Below are positions 40,922-51,594 of a DNA stretch of 64,000 nucleotides, piece after piece (position 1 is the stretch's first letter; each line of letters opens with the position of its first letter). Made by a program: the position numbers and the translations under genes. Source of the stretch: Pseudomonas linyingensis (lineage in GTDB: Bacteria; Pseudomonadota; Gammaproteobacteria; Pseudomonadales; Pseudomonadaceae); NCBI RefSeq assembly GCF_900109175.1, contig NZ_FNZE01000002.1, positions 248,001 through 312,000 of the forward strand, given 5' to 3'. Under the pieces are notes generated by a model. It was given only the letters and a program-made list of their open reading frames with translations, made no database searches and was not told the DNA's origin.

Positions 40922-42190
40922 ATGTCTGATCTGAAAACTGCCGCGCTCGAGTACCACGCCCAGCCCCGTCCCGGCAAACTGAGCGTTGAGCTGACCAAGC
41001 CCACGGCTACCGCGCGCGACCTGTCCCTGGCCTACAGCCCTGGCGTTGCCGAGCCGGTTCGCGAGATCGCCCGCGATCCGGAACTGGCCTTCAAGTACAC
41101 CGGCAAGGGCAACCTGGTGGCAGTCATCTCCGATGGCACCGCGATCCTCGGTCTGGGCGACCTGGGGCCGCTGGCGTCCAAGCCGGTGATGGAGGGCAAG
41201 GGGGTGCTGTTCAAGCGTTTCGCCGGCGTCGACGTGTTCGACATCGAGGTGGACTCGGAAAGCCCGCAGGCCTTCATCGACACCGTCAAGCGCATCTCGA
41301 TCACCTTCGGCGGCATCAACCTGGAAGACATCAAGGCGCCCGAGTGCTTCGAGATCGAGCGTGCGCTGATCGAGCAGTGCGACATTCCGGTATTCCATGA
41401 CGACCAGCACGGCACCGCCATCGTCACCGCGGCCGGCATGCTCAACGCCCTGGAAATCGTCGGCAAGAAGCTGGAGGAGGCGAAGATCGTCTGCCTCGGC
41501 GCCGGTGCCGCGGCGACCGCGTGCATGAAGCTGCTGGTCAGCCTTGGCGCGAAGATCGAGAATATTTTCATGATCGACCGCAAGGGCGTGATCCACGCCG
41601 GTCGCGACGATCTGAACCAGTACAAGTCGGTGTTCGCCCACGAGACCGACAAGCGCACCCTGTCCGACGCGATGGAGGGTGCCGACGTGTTCGTCGGCCT
41701 GTCCGGCGCCAACCTGCTGCCGGCCGAAGACCTCGCGCGCATGGCGGCCAACCCGATCGTGTTCGCCTGCTCCAACCCCGATCCGGAGATCGCCCCGGAA
41801 CTGGCGCATGCCACGCGCGATGACGTGATCATGGCCACCGGGCGTTCCGACTACCCGAACCAGGTCAACAACGTGCTGGGCTTCCCGTTCATCTTCCGCG
41901 GTGCCCTGGACGTGCGCGCCACCCGCATCAACGAGGAGATGAAGATCGCCGCGGTCAACGCCATCCGCGAGCTGGCCAAGCTGCCGGCACCCAACGAGGT
42001 CTGCGCGGCCTATGGCGTCGAGTGCCTGGAGTTCGGTCGCGACTACATCATTCCCAAGCCGATGGACCAGCGCCTGATCCAGCTGGTGCCGGATGCGGTG
42101 GCCAAGGCCGCGATCGAGAGCGGGGTGGCGCGCCTCGGCTATCCGAAGCACTATCCGCTGACCTCGGTGGATGACGTGTTCAACGGCTGA
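40922..42190 (+). CDS. maeB: Malic enzyme (short, NAD(P)-dependent form)
   Basis: 422-residue malic enzyme converting malate to pyruvate, CO2 and NAD(P)H. The N-terminal malic domain has LSLAYSPGVAEP and the metal motif FHDDQHGTA. The NAD(P)-binding domain has CLGAGAAATACMKLL. It ends at about residue 420, so it lacks the phosphotransacetylase-like C-terminal domain of the long MaeB proteins; this short form is normal for Pseudomonas. A strong terminator follows. Confidence 0.94.
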   Translation: MSDLKTAALEYHAQPRPGKLSVELTKPTATARDLSLAYSPGVAEPVREIARDPELAFKYTGKGNLVAVISDGTAILGLGDLGPLASKPVMEGKGVLFKRFAGVDVFDIEVDSESPQAFIDTVKRISITFGGINLEDIKAPECFEIERALIEQCDIPVFHDDQHGTAIVTAAGMLNALEIVGKKLEEAKIVCLGAGAAATACMKLLVSLGAKIENIFMIDRKGVIHAGRDDLNQYKSVFAHETDKRTLSDAMEGADVFVGLSGANLLPAEDLARMAANPIVFACSNPDPEIAPELAHATRDDVIMATGRSDYPNQVNNVLGFPFIFRGALDVRATRINEEMKIAAVNAIRELAKLPAPNEVCAAYGVECLEFGRDYIIPKPMDQRLIQLVPDAVAKAAIESGVARLGYPKHYPLTSVDDVFNG

Positions 42191-42206
42191 TCGGCTGTTT
42201 GAAAGC

Positions 42207-42233
42207 AAAAACCCCGCTGCGGCGGGGTTTTTT
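42207..42233 (+). terminator. Intrinsic terminator after maeB
   Basis: AAAAACCCCGC (42207-42217) pairs with GCGGGGTTTTT (42222-42232) around a 4-base loop, with a T-run at the end. It lies 16 bases after the maeB stop and before the convergent ponA, so it can act in both directions. Confidence 0.9.
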
Positions 42234-42267
42234 GTGGGTGCATGGCGGCACTTCAGGACAGGTCGAT

Positions 42268-44706
42268 TCAGAACAGATCGATCGGCACCGGTGCCGGCTC
42301 GCTGCCGAAGTTGTCCTGAAAGCTGCTGCTGACTTCCTGGGCTGGCTGCGGCGGGGCGTCCTTGTTGAACAGCTCGAAGAAGGCGCCGCTGGCGCCGGCC
42401 GTCGCGGCGCGCCCAGTGGCGGGGTCGATGCGCAGGCGCAGCAGGCCGTCGGGCTCCGGCGGCAGGTGCATCGGCCGATCCTTGAGCGCCACGCCCATGT
42501 ATTCGATCCAGATCGGCAGGGCGACGGTGCCGCCGTACTCGTGGCGGCCGAGGCTCTGCGGCTGGTCGAAGCCGCTCCACGCGGTGGTGACGAAGTCGCC
42601 GTTGTAGCCAGCGAACCAGGAGTCCTTCTGCTCGTTGGTGGTGCCGGTCTTGCCGGCCAGATCGCTGCGCCCCAGGCTCATGGCGCGGCGGCCGGTGCCT
42701 CGGGCGATCACGTCCTGGAGCATGTTGGTCATGATGTAGGCGGTGCGCGGATCGAGCACGCGCTCGGCTGGGATGGGTGCCTCGGCAACGGGCTCGGCGG
42801 CGCTGGCATTCGCGTCGCTGCTGGTGTCGGGCAGAGCGGCGGCCGTCGCCTGCGGCGTGCTCGGCGGCATCTGCCGGTCTGGCACGCGTGGCGGGTTGGC
42901 CAGGAACAGCGGCTCGCCGTCGCGGTTGTCGATGCGGGTGATCAGATAGGGCTGTACCCGGTAGCCGCCGTTGGCGAACACCGCGTAGCCGGTGGTGACT
43001 TCCAGCGGGGTCAGGTTGGCGGTGCCGAGGGCCAGCGAGAAGTTGCGCGGCAGCTCCTCCGGCGGCAGGCTGAAGCGCTTGCTGTAGTCGAGGGCGTAGC
43101 CGATACCGATTTCCTGCAGCAGACGGATCGACACCAGGTTGCGCGACTTGAACAGGGCCTCGCGCATGCGGATCGGACCGAGGAAGGTGTTGTTGTCGTT
43201 CTTCGGTCGCCAGATTTCGCCGGTGTAGGGGTCGACGAACTCGATGGGCGCGTCGTTGATCAGGCTGGCCGCGGTGAAGCCCTTGTCGAGGGCGGCGCTG
43301 TAGACGAAGGGCTTGAAGCTGGAGCCGGGCTGGCGCTTGGCCTGGGTGGCGCGGTTGTAGTTGCTCTGCTCGAAGGAGAAGCCGCCGATCAGGGCGCGGA
43401 TCGCACCATCGGCCGGATCCAGCGAGACCAGCGCGCCCTGCGCCTGGGGCAGCTGGACGAAGCGCAGGCTGCCGTCGTCCTGGCGTTGCACGCGAATCAG
43501 GTCGCCGGTGCGCACCACGTCGGCCGGCTTGCCGGGCAGGCGGCCGAGGCTGTTGGTGTTGAGGTGCGGCCGCGCCCATTTCATGCTCTGCCAGTCGACG
43601 CGCTCCTCGCTGCCTGCGCGGGTCAGGACCTGGATGCCGTCGCCGTCGATGCGGGTGACGACCGCCGGCTCCAGGCCGCCGAGGGTGCGTTGCTCGGCGA
43701 GCTTGGCCTGCCAGCCGGCCAGGTCCAGCCCGGCCAGGCGCTGTTCGGGGCCGCGGTAGCCGTGGCGCTGGTCATAGGCCAGCAGCCCTTCGCGCAGCGC
43801 CCGGTTGGCAGCGGTCTGCAGGTCGCTGCGCACGCTGGTGTGGACGCGGTAGCCTTCGGTGTAGGCGTCGCTGCCGAAGCGGCCGACGATTTCGGCGCGG
43901 GCCATTTCCGCCACGTAGGGGGCTTCCAGCTCCGGCGGGCTGGCGGCCTGCTGACGTACTTCGACCGCTTCGGCGAGGGCGCTCTGGTAGCGCTGCTGGT
44001 CGATCTTGCCCAGTTCGTACATGCGCGCGAGAATCCAGTCGCGGCGGATCTTGGCGCGTTCGGGGTTGACCACCGGGTTGTAGCGCGAGGGAGCCTTGGG
44101 CAGGCCGGCGATCATCGCTAGTTGGGCCAGCGACAGTTCGCCGATCGACTTGCCGTAGTAGATCTGCGCGGCCGCCTCGATGCCGTAGGCACGGTTGCCG
44201 AGGTAGATCTTGTTGACGTACAGCTCGAGGATCGCGTTCTTGTCGAGGGTCCGCTCGATCTGCAGGGCGAGAAGTATCTCGTTGATTTTCCTGGAAAAAC
44301 TCCGCTCGTTGGAGAGGAAGAAGTTCTTCGCCACCTGCATGGTGATGGTGCTGCCGCCGGTCTGGATCTGCCCGCTCTTCAATAATTGCGCGGCAGCACG
44401 CATCAGGCTCTTTACGTCGACTCCATAATGATGCGCGAAGTTGTCGTCCTCGGCGGCCAGCAAGGCATCTACGAAGTCCTGGGGGATGTCGGCGAAGTGG
44501 ATGGGGCTGCGGCGCATTTCGCCGAATTCGGCGATCAGCTTGCCATCGGCACTGTACACCCGCAGCGGGACCTGCATGCGTACATTGCGCAGGGTCTCGA
44601 CCGAGGGCAGGCTCGGGCTGAGATAGAGGTAGGTGCCGCTGAAGCCAAGCAGTACGGCACTGAGCAGGGCGACACAGGTCCACGACAAAAACTTCAGCAG
44701 GCGCAT
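42268..44706 (-). CDS. ponA: Penicillin-binding protein 1A (bifunctional)
   Basis: 812-residue class A PBP that polymerises and cross-links peptidoglycan. One N-terminal membrane helix (about 8-32) is followed by the glycosyltransferase domain with AEDDNFAHHYGVD and GGSTITMQVAKN. An OB-like insert comes next, then the transpeptidase with SSFKP (active Ser), SRN and KTGTT. The ATG at 44706 is chosen over a TTG two codons upstream and begins MRLLKF, as in P. aeruginosa. It ends in PIDLF. It is divergent from pilM, the usual Pseudomonas arrangement. A TATAAT hexamer (44784-44779, minus strand) is a good -10 candidate, but no matching -35 was found. Confidence 0.96.
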   Translation of the reverse strand: MRLLKFLSWTCVALLSAVLLGFSGTYLYLSPSLPSVETLRNVRMQVPLRVYSADGKLIAEFGEMRRSPIHFADIPQDFVDALLAAEDDNFAHHYGVDVKSLMRAAAQLLKSGQIQTGGSTITMQVAKNFFLSNERSFSRKINEILLALQIERTLDKNAILELYVNKIYLGNRAYGIEAAAQIYYGKSIGELSLAQLAMIAGLPKAPSRYNPVVNPERAKIRRDWILARMYELGKIDQQRYQSALAEAVEVRQQAASPPELEAPYVAEMARAEIVGRFGSDAYTEGYRVHTSVRSDLQTAANRALREGLLAYDQRHGYRGPEQRLAGLDLAGWQAKLAEQRTLGGLEPAVVTRIDGDGIQVLTRAGSEERVDWQSMKWARPHLNTNSLGRLPGKPADVVRTGDLIRVQRQDDGSLRFVQLPQAQGALVSLDPADGAIRALIGGFSFEQSNYNRATQAKRQPGSSFKPFVYSAALDKGFTAASLINDAPIEFVDPYTGEIWRPKNDNNTFLGPIRMREALFKSRNLVSIRLLQEIGIGYALDYSKRFSLPPEELPRNFSLALGTANLTPLEVTTGYAVFANGGYRVQPYLITRIDNRDGEPLFLANPPRVPDRQMPPSTPQATAAALPDTSSDANASAAEPVAEAPIPAERVLDPRTAYIMTNMLQDVIARGTGRRAMSLGRSDLAGKTGTTNEQKDSWFAGYNGDFVTTAWSGFDQPQSLGRHEYGGTVALPIWIEYMGVALKDRPMHLPPEPDGLLRLRIDPATGRAATAGASGAFFELFNKDAPPQPAQEVSSSFQDNFGSEPAPVPIDLF

Positions 44707-44864
44707 CGGCAATCTTGCTTGTCCAGGGAAAGGAATGAGTTAAGCGGGTGGCGCAGGGAAAAGGCACAAACTGTTCACATTATAAGTGTTTTCTCCCTGA
44801 AGTAGCCATTTACCCTGCTGTCAAGTAGGGGTGTTTAATGCTGAAATACATGAACCGTCCGTAA

Positions 44865-45955
<1,091 letters not shown>

Positions 45956-45956
<1 letters not shown>

Positions 45957-46546
45957 TGGCCAGAATCAACCTGCTTCCCTGGCGCGAGCAGCGCCGCGAG
46001 GAGCGCAAGCAGCGCTTCCTGGTGGTGCTGGGCGCGGTGCTGGCCGGTGCCGCCGCTCTGGTTTTTGCCGGCGACCAGTACCTGAATGCCGCTATCGAGC
46101 AGCAGAGTGCGCGCAACGATTTCCTGAACAAGGAAATCGCCGTGCTGGATGCGCGGATCAAGGAGATCAGCGAGCTGAAGCAGCGCCGCCAGCAGTTGCT
46201 GGAACGGATGAAGACCATCCAGGATCTGCAGGGCAACCGTCCGATCATCGGCCGGGTGTTCGACCAGCTGGTACGCACCCTGCCTGATGGCGTGCATTTC
46301 ACCGAGCTGAAGATGACTGACAAGAACATCGCTATCAAGGGCGCGGCCGAATCCAACAACCGGGTGTCCACGCTGATGCGCAACCTCGATGCCTCCGAGT
46401 GGCTGACCACGCCGAACCTGACTGAGGTCAAGGCGGTGACGGCCGGTACGGTGGACCAGGCCAACGTATTCCAGCTGAGTGTCCAGCAAACCCTGCCTGA
46501 AAGCGAAGATCAGGCCGTAGCCCAGCAAGGAGGGGCCAAGAAATGA
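45956..46546 (+). CDS. pilN: Type IV pilus assembly protein PilN
   Basis: 196-residue bitopic inner-membrane protein. The conserved cytoplasmic INLLPWRE motif (residues 4-11) binds PilM. A membrane helix (about 22-40), a coiled coil (about 45-90) and a periplasmic ferredoxin-like domain follow. It overlaps pilM by one base (TGATG) and pilO by 4 bases, so the genes are strongly coupled. Confidence 0.96.
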
Positions 46547-47169
46547 GTCTGGCTCAATCCCTGGAAAGTCTGCGCAAGGTCAATCTCAGCGAGCTGGACG
46601 CCAACAACCTCGGCTCCTGGCCGGCTCCGGTCAAGGTGATCGCCGCGGTCCTGCTGCTGATTGCGGTGCTGGCGCTGGGTTACAACTTCCATCTCAAGGA
46701 TCTGCAGGCGCAGCTGGACCAGCAGCGCAGTCAGGAGGAGACGCTCAGGCAGCAGTTCGCCACCAAGGCCGGTCAGGCAGCCAATCTGGAGGCCTATCGC
46801 CAGCAGATGGTGGAGATGGAGCAGTCTTTCGGCGCTCTGTTGCGCCAGCTGCCGAGCGATACCGAGGTGCCCGGCCTGCTCGAGGACATCACCCGTACCG
46901 GTCTGGGCAGCGGCCTGGAGTTCGAGGAGATCAAGCTGCTGCCGGAAGTCACCCAGCAGTTCTACATCGAGCTGCCGATCCAGATTCGCGTGGTTGGCAC
47001 CTACCATGATCTGGCGACCTTCGTCAGCGGCGCCGCCAGTCTGCCTCGCATCGTTACCTTGCACGATTTCGACATCAAGCCGCAGAGTGGTGACGCAGGG
47101 GATGCAAAGCTGAGCATGGGCATTCTGGCCAAGACCTACCGCTACAACGACAAGGGGCTGCAAAAATGA
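46543..47169 (+). CDS. pilO: Type IV pilus assembly protein PilO
   Basis: 208-residue partner of PilN. A short cytoplasmic N-terminus, one membrane helix (about 28-46), a coiled coil (about 50-90) and a periplasmic ferredoxin-like domain are visible. PilN/PilO heterodimers link the inner-membrane machinery to PilP and PilQ. It overlaps both neighbours by 4 bases. Confidence 0.96.
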   Translation: MSLAQSLESLRKVNLSELDANNLGSWPAPVKVIAAVLLLIAVLALGYNFHLKDLQAQLDQQRSQEETLRQQFATKAGQAANLEAYRQQMVEMEQSFGALLRQLPSDTEVPGLLEDITRTGLGSGLEFEEIKLLPEVTQQFYIELPIQIRVVGTYHDLATFVSGAASLPRIVTLHDFDIKPQSGDAGDAKLSMGILAKTYRYNDKGLQK

Positions 47170-47693
47170 ACGGCTCCCGCCTGATTATCGGCAGCCTGCT
47201 GCTGCTCAGTCTGACCGCCTGCGACTCCTCGGGTGATTTCGCCGACCTGCAGGCCTACATGAACGAGGTTCGCGCCCGGCCCAAGGCGCCGATCGAGCCG
47301 CTGCCCAAGTTCCAGCCCTACGAGGCGTTCACCTACAGTGCGTCGGCGATGCGCAGCCCGTTCCAGCCGCCGGTGCGGATCGACCTGCAGAAGCGCCAGA
47401 AAGGCTCTGCGCAAATCAAGCCGGACGAGTCGCGTCCCCGGCAGTTCCTCGAGGGCTTCAATATCGAGGTGTTCCAGATGGTCGGCCTGCTGGCCAACGG
47501 CAATGGTCGTTTTGCCTTGGTCAACGGTGCCGGTGGGGTGCACCGGATCAAGGTCGGCGATTATCTGGGCCGCAACCACGGGCGCATCGTGGGCATCAAC
47601 GATGACCGGGTCGAGGTCGTCGAAATTGTTCCAGATGGCGAGGGGGGCTGGCTCGAGCGGCCGCGCACCCTGACCCTCAAAGAACGTTCCTGA
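47166..47693 (+). CDS. pilP: Type IV pilus assembly lipoprotein PilP
   Basis: 175-residue inner-membrane lipoprotein that bridges PilN/O and the secretin. The signal ends in lipobox LTAC (Cys19). A flexible segment leads to the beta-sandwich HR-type domain (about 85-170, with MVGLLANGNGRFALV and KVGDYLGRNHGRI). It overlaps pilO by 4 bases; pilQ starts 16 bases downstream. Confidence 0.96.
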   Translation: MNGSRLIIGSLLLLSLTACDSSGDFADLQAYMNEVRARPKAPIEPLPKFQPYEAFTYSASAMRSPFQPPVRIDLQKRQKGSAQIKPDESRPRQFLEGFNIEVFQMVGLLANGNGRFALVNGAGGVHRIKVGDYLGRNHGRIVGINDDRVEVVEIVPDGEGGWLERPRTLTLKERS

Positions 47694-47709
47694 GGGCGGG
47701 GGTCCATGC

Positions 47710-49860
47710 ATGAATAATCCAACTCGGTCTGCACAACGGATTCAGACAATGAACAGTTCCATTTCGCGCTTCAGCCTGTCGCTGCTGGCTGCGCTGCTTT
47801 CGCCGGCGGCGCTGGCTGCCAATCTGCAGGGCCTGGATGTGGCGGCTCTGCCCGGGGATCGTGTCGAGCTGAAGCTGGCCTTTGACGAGCCGGTAACCGC
47901 TCCGCGTGGCTACACCATCGACCAGCCGGCGCGCATTGCCCTGGATCTGCCGGGGGTGACCAACAAGCTGGGTTCGCGCAATCGCGATCTGGGTGTTGGC
48001 AATGCGCGCAGTCTGACTGTTGTCGAGGCCAAGGATCGTACCCGGTTGATCATCAACCTGAACAGCTTGCAGCCCTACACCACCCGTGCCGAGGGCAACA
48101 ACCTGTTCGTCGTGGTCGGTGGCTCGCAGGCCGCCGCCAGCAGTGTCGCGGCCGTGGCCCAGCCGGTTAGTCAGGCGCCGAAGCCCTTCGTCCCCGCCGG
48201 CAAGGCGATTCGTAACATCGACTTTCAGCGCGGTAGCCAGGGCGAAGGCAACGTGGTCATCGACCTCTCCGATCCCGGTATCAGCCCGGATATCCAGGAA
48301 AGCGGCGGGCGGATTCGTCTGGAGTTCCCGCGTACCCAGTTGCCCGAGCAGCTGCGTGCACGTCTGGACGTCAAGGACTTCGCCACCCCAGTGCAGTTCG
48401 TCAATGCGTCGGCCAGCGGCGACAAGGCCAGCATCGTCATCGAGCCGAGCGGCAATTACGACTACCTCGCCTACCAGACCGACAACCGCCTGACCATCAG
48501 CGTCAAGCCGCTGACCCAGGAAGATGTCGAGAAGCGCAAGGTCGAGCGCTTCGCCTACACCGGCGAGAAGCTGTCGCTGAACTTCCAAGACATCGACGTG
48601 CGTTCAGTGCTGCAGCTGATCGCCGACTTCACCGATCTCAACCTGGTAGCCAGTGACACCGTGCAGGGCAACATTACCCTGCGCCTGCAGAACGTGCCCT
48701 GGGACCAGGCGCTGGATCTGGTGCTGAAGACCAAGGGCTTGGACAAGCGCAAGATCGGCAACGTCCTGCTGGTGGCGCCTGCCGACGAAATCGCCGCCCG
48801 TGAGCGTCAGGAGCTGGAGGCGCAGAAGCAGATCGCCGAGCTGGCGCCGCTGCGTCGTGAGGTGGTGCAGCTGAACTACGCCAAGGCTTCGGATATTGCC
48901 GGCCTGTTCAAAGAGTTTTCCGAAGGCGCCGAGCAGAAGGACATGCGCGGTTCGATCATCTATGACGATCGCACCAACAGCCTGATTGCCTACCTGACCG
49001 AGGATCGCCTGAACGAGTTGCGCCGCATTGTCACCCAGCTGGATATTCCGGTACGTCAGGTGATGATCGAGGCGCGTATCGTCGAGGCCAACGTTGGTTA
49101 CGACAAGAGTCTCGGGGTGCGCTGGGGTGGGGCGGCAGTAACCAATGACGGCAAGTGGGCGGCCTATGGCAAGGACGGTACTACCGGCATCGGGGATGAT
49201 GAAGACTTCAGTTGCGGTCCCTTTGCCGGCAACTGTACCCTGCCGGTGGATGACAACGATGCACCAGTTCCCTTCGTTGATCTTGGCGCGCTCAACAGCA
49301 CCTCTGGCTTCGGCATCGGCTTCCTGACCGACAACGTTATTCTCGACCTGCAGCTGTCGGCGATGGAGAAGACCGGCAACGGCGAGGTGGTCTCGCAACC
49401 CAAGGTGGTCACCTCTGACAAGGAGACGGCGAAGATCCTCAAGGGTTCCGAGATTCCCTACCAGGAGGCCAGCTCTAGTGGCGCCACCAGTACCTCGTTC
49501 AAGGAAGCGGCGCTGGCGCTGGAAGTGACCCCGCAGATCACCCCGGACAACCGGGTGATCATGGAGGTCAAGGTTACCAAGGATGCTCCGGATTTCAGCA
49601 ACGCGCTGAATGGCGTGCCGCCGATCGACAAGAACGAGGTCAACGCCAAGGTGCTGGCCGCAGACGGCGAGACCATCGTCATCGGCGGAGTATTCTCCAA
49701 CAGTCAGCAGAAATCGGTGGAGAAGGTACCTTTCCTCGGCGACCTGCCGTTCCTCGGTCGGTTGTTCCGCCGCGATGTCGTCAGCGACAGCAAGTCCGAG
49801 CTGCTGATCTTCCTCACCCCGCGTATCATGGACACCCAGGCAATTTCCGTGAGTCGTTGA
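47710..49860 (+). CDS. pilQ: Type IV pilus secretin PilQ
   Basis: 716-residue outer-membrane secretin. Signal peptide about 1-36, then two AMIN peptidoglycan-binding domains (about 40-145 and 170-275). The STN/N0 and N1 domains (about 285-455) and the C-terminal secretin pore (about 470-705, with VPFLGDLPFLGRLFRR) follow. An in-frame ATG at 47749 is an alternative start that still keeps the signal. The Cys pair near residue 500 in CGPFAGNC also occurs in P. aeruginosa PilQ as I recall. aroK follows 3 bases later. Confidence 0.96.
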   Translation: MNNPTRSAQRIQTMNSSISRFSLSLLAALLSPAALAANLQGLDVAALPGDRVELKLAFDEPVTAPRGYTIDQPARIALDLPGVTNKLGSRNRDLGVGNARSLTVVEAKDRTRLIINLNSLQPYTTRAEGNNLFVVVGGSQAAASSVAAVAQPVSQAPKPFVPAGKAIRNIDFQRGSQGEGNVVIDLSDPGISPDIQESGGRIRLEFPRTQLPEQLRARLDVKDFATPVQFVNASASGDKASIVIEPSGNYDYLAYQTDNRLTISVKPLTQEDVEKRKVERFAYTGEKLSLNFQDIDVRSVLQLIADFTDLNLVASDTVQGNITLRLQNVPWDQALDLVLKTKGLDKRKIGNVLLVAPADEIAARERQELEAQKQIAELAPLRREVVQLNYAKASDIAGLFKEFSEGAEQKDMRGSIIYDDRTNSLIAYLTEDRLNELRRIVTQLDIPVRQVMIEARIVEANVGYDKSLGVRWGGAAVTNDGKWAAYGKDGTTGIGDDEDFSCGPFAGNCTLPVDDNDAPVPFVDLGALNSTSGFGIGFLTDNVILDLQLSAMEKTGNGEVVSQPKVVTSDKETAKILKGSEIPYQEASSSGATSTSFKEAALALEVTPQITPDNRVIMEVKVTKDAPDFSNALNGVPPIDKNEVNAKVLAADGETIVIGGVFSNSQQKSVEKVPFLGDLPFLGRLFRRDVVSDSKSELLIFLTPRIMDTQAISVSR

Positions 49861-49863
49861 TAC

Positions 49864-50382
49864 GTGCGCAATCTGATCCTCGTGGGCCCGATGGGAGCTG
49901 GCAAGAGCACCATCGGGCGTCTTCTGGCCAAAGAGCTGCATCTGCCCTTCAAGGATTCCGACAAGGAAATCGAGGTGCGCACCGGTGCGGATATCCCGTG
50001 GATCTTCGATGTCGAGGGCGAGCAGGGTTTTCGCGAGCGGGAGCAGGCGGTGATTTCCGATCTGTGCCAGGAAGATGGTCTGGTGCTGGCCACCGGTGGG
50101 GGAGCGATCCTGCGCCCGGCCAACCGCGAGGCGCTACGCGCCGGCGGGCGGGTGGTCTACCTGCATACATCGGTGGAGCAGCAACTGGAGCGTACCGCGC
50201 GGGATCGCAATCGGCCGCTGCTGCGTACCGCCAATCCCGGTCAGGTGCTGGGCGAGCTGATGGCGATCCGCGATCCTTTGTATCGCGAAATCGCCGATGT
50301 GATCATCGAAACCGATCAGCGCCCGCCGCGTATGGTGGTGCAGGAAGTGCTGAGTCGCCTGGAGCAGTTGCCGCCCCGTTAA
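49864..50382 (+). CDS. aroK: Shikimate kinase
   Basis: 172-residue P-loop kinase phosphorylating shikimate. Walker [10 protein letters not shown] is at 8-16. The DSDKEIE segment binds shikimate and magnesium, and ATGGGA is the second substrate loop. GTG start at 49864, three bases after the pilQ stop; it belongs to the pil-aro-damX string known across gammaproteobacteria. Confidence 0.96.
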   Translation: MRNLILVGPMGAGKSTIGRLLAKELHLPFKDSDKEIEVRTGADIPWIFDVEGEQGFREREQAVISDLCQEDGLVLATGGGAILRPANREALRAGGRVVYLHTSVEQQLERTARDRNRPLLRTANPGQVLGELMAIRDPLYREIADVIIETDQRPPRMVVQEVLSRLEQLPPR

Positions 50383-50435
50383 AAGGGCCGCGAACTGCGC
50401 TATCCTAGGGCCCTTTTCCACCAGCGGGGGGCCAC

Positions 50436-51533
50436 ATGCGGACTCTTCACGTCGACCTCGGCGAGCGCAGCTATCCCATCTTCATCGGCGCCGGTCTGCT
50501 CGACCGGTGCGACTGTTTCTCTCCCTATATTGCCGGTCGCCAGGTGGCAATCGTCACCAACCAGACCGTGGCGCCGCTGTACCTGCAGCGTCTGCTCGCG
50601 ACGCTGGAAGGCTATGCGGTTACGCCGATCATCCTTCCCGATGGCGAAGCGTTCAAGAACTGGGAAACCCTACAGCTGATCTTCGACGGTCTGCTCGAGG
50701 CCCGGCATGATCGGCGCACCACCCTGATCGCTCTCGGCGGCGGGGTGATCGGCGACATGACCGGCTTCGCTGCGGCCTGCTACCAGCGTGGCGTGGACTT
50801 CATCCAGGTGCCGACCACCTTGCTGTCCCAGGTGGACTCCTCGGTGGGCGGCAAGACCGGGATCAACCATCCGCTGGGCAAGAACATGGTGGGTGCCTTC
50901 TACCAGCCGCAGGCGGTGGTGATCGATACCGCCACCCTCGCCACCCTGCCGGCGCGCGAGCTGTCGGCCGGCCTGGCTGAAGTGATCAAGTACGGACTGA
51001 TCTGCGACGAGCCCTTCCTGACCTGGCTGGAGCAGCACATCGATGCCCTGCGGGCGCTGGATGGCGAGGCGATCAGCGAGGCGGTCGAGCGTTCTTGTGC
51101 TGCCAAGGCGCGGGTGGTGAATGCCGACGAGCGCGAGTCCGGGGTGCGCGCGACTCTCAATCTTGGCCACACCTTCGGTCACGCCATCGAGACCGAGATG
51201 GGCTACGGCGTCTGGCTGCACGGCGAAGCGGTGGCGGTCGGCACCGTGATGGCGCTGGAGATGTCGCAGCGTCTGGGCTGGATTGACGCGCAGGCACGCG
51301 ACCGCGGCATCTGCCTGCTGGCGCGCGCCGGCCTGCCGGTGGTGCCGCCACAGGAGATGGGGGTGGAGGAATTTCTCCGCCACATGGCGGTCGACAAGAA
51401 GGTGCTGGATGGGCGTCTGCGCCTGGTGCTGCTGCGCCAGCTGGGCGAGGCGGTGGTGACTGCGGACTATCCGCGCGAGGTTCTCGAGGCAACGCTGCGT
51501 GCGGACTATGCAGCGCTGGTCCGTCAAGCATGA
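50436..51533 (+). CDS. aroB: 3-dehydroquinate synthase
   Basis: 365-residue NAD- and metal-dependent enzyme that closes DAHP to 3-dehydroquinate. The [13 protein letters not shown] and [19 protein letters not shown] motifs and the zinc-site region [12 protein letters not shown] are intact. It lies 53 bases after aroK, with a G-rich ribosome site (GGGGGG). Confidence 0.97.
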   Translation: MRTLHVDLGERSYPIFIGAGLLDRCDCFSPYIAGRQVAIVTNQTVAPLYLQRLLATLEGYAVTPIILPDGEAFKNWETLQLIFDGLLEARHDRRTTLIALGGGVIGDMTGFAAACYQRGVDFIQVPTTLLSQVDSSVGGKTGINHPLGKNMVGAFYQPQAVVIDTATLATLPARELSAGLAEVIKYGLICDEPFLTWLEQHIDALRALDGEAISEAVERSCAAKARVVNADERESGVRATLNLGHTFGHAIETEMGYGVWLHGEAVAVGTVMALEMSQRLGWIDAQARDRGICLLARAGLPVVPPQEMGVEEFLRHMAVDKKVLDGRLRLVLLRQLGEAVVTADYPREVLEATLRADYAALVRQA

Positions 51534-51545
51534 AGTGAATTGATT

Positions 51546-51567
51546 GCCCCGGCATCAGCGCCGGGGC
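51546..51567 (+). terminator. Hairpin in the aroB-damX gap
   Basis: GCCCCGGC (51546-51553) pairs with GCCGGGGC (51560-51567) around a 6-base loop, 12 bases after aroB. No T-run follows, so it may only dampen read-through into damX. Confidence 0.45.
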
Positions 51568-51594
51568 TTCCTGTGCAAATGGAATGAGGCATTC

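Noticed and set aside
40922-42190. Malic enzyme lacking the phosphotransacetylase-like domain, as a possible truncation
   Set aside because: The 422-residue short form is the usual one at this locus in Pseudomonas; there is no sign of a frameshift after the stop, only a terminator.
48900-49300. Cys-containing insert in PilQ (CGPFAGNC) as a novelty
   Set aside because: A similar CGPxAGxC loop is present in P. aeruginosa PilQ as I remember it, so it is a normal family feature.
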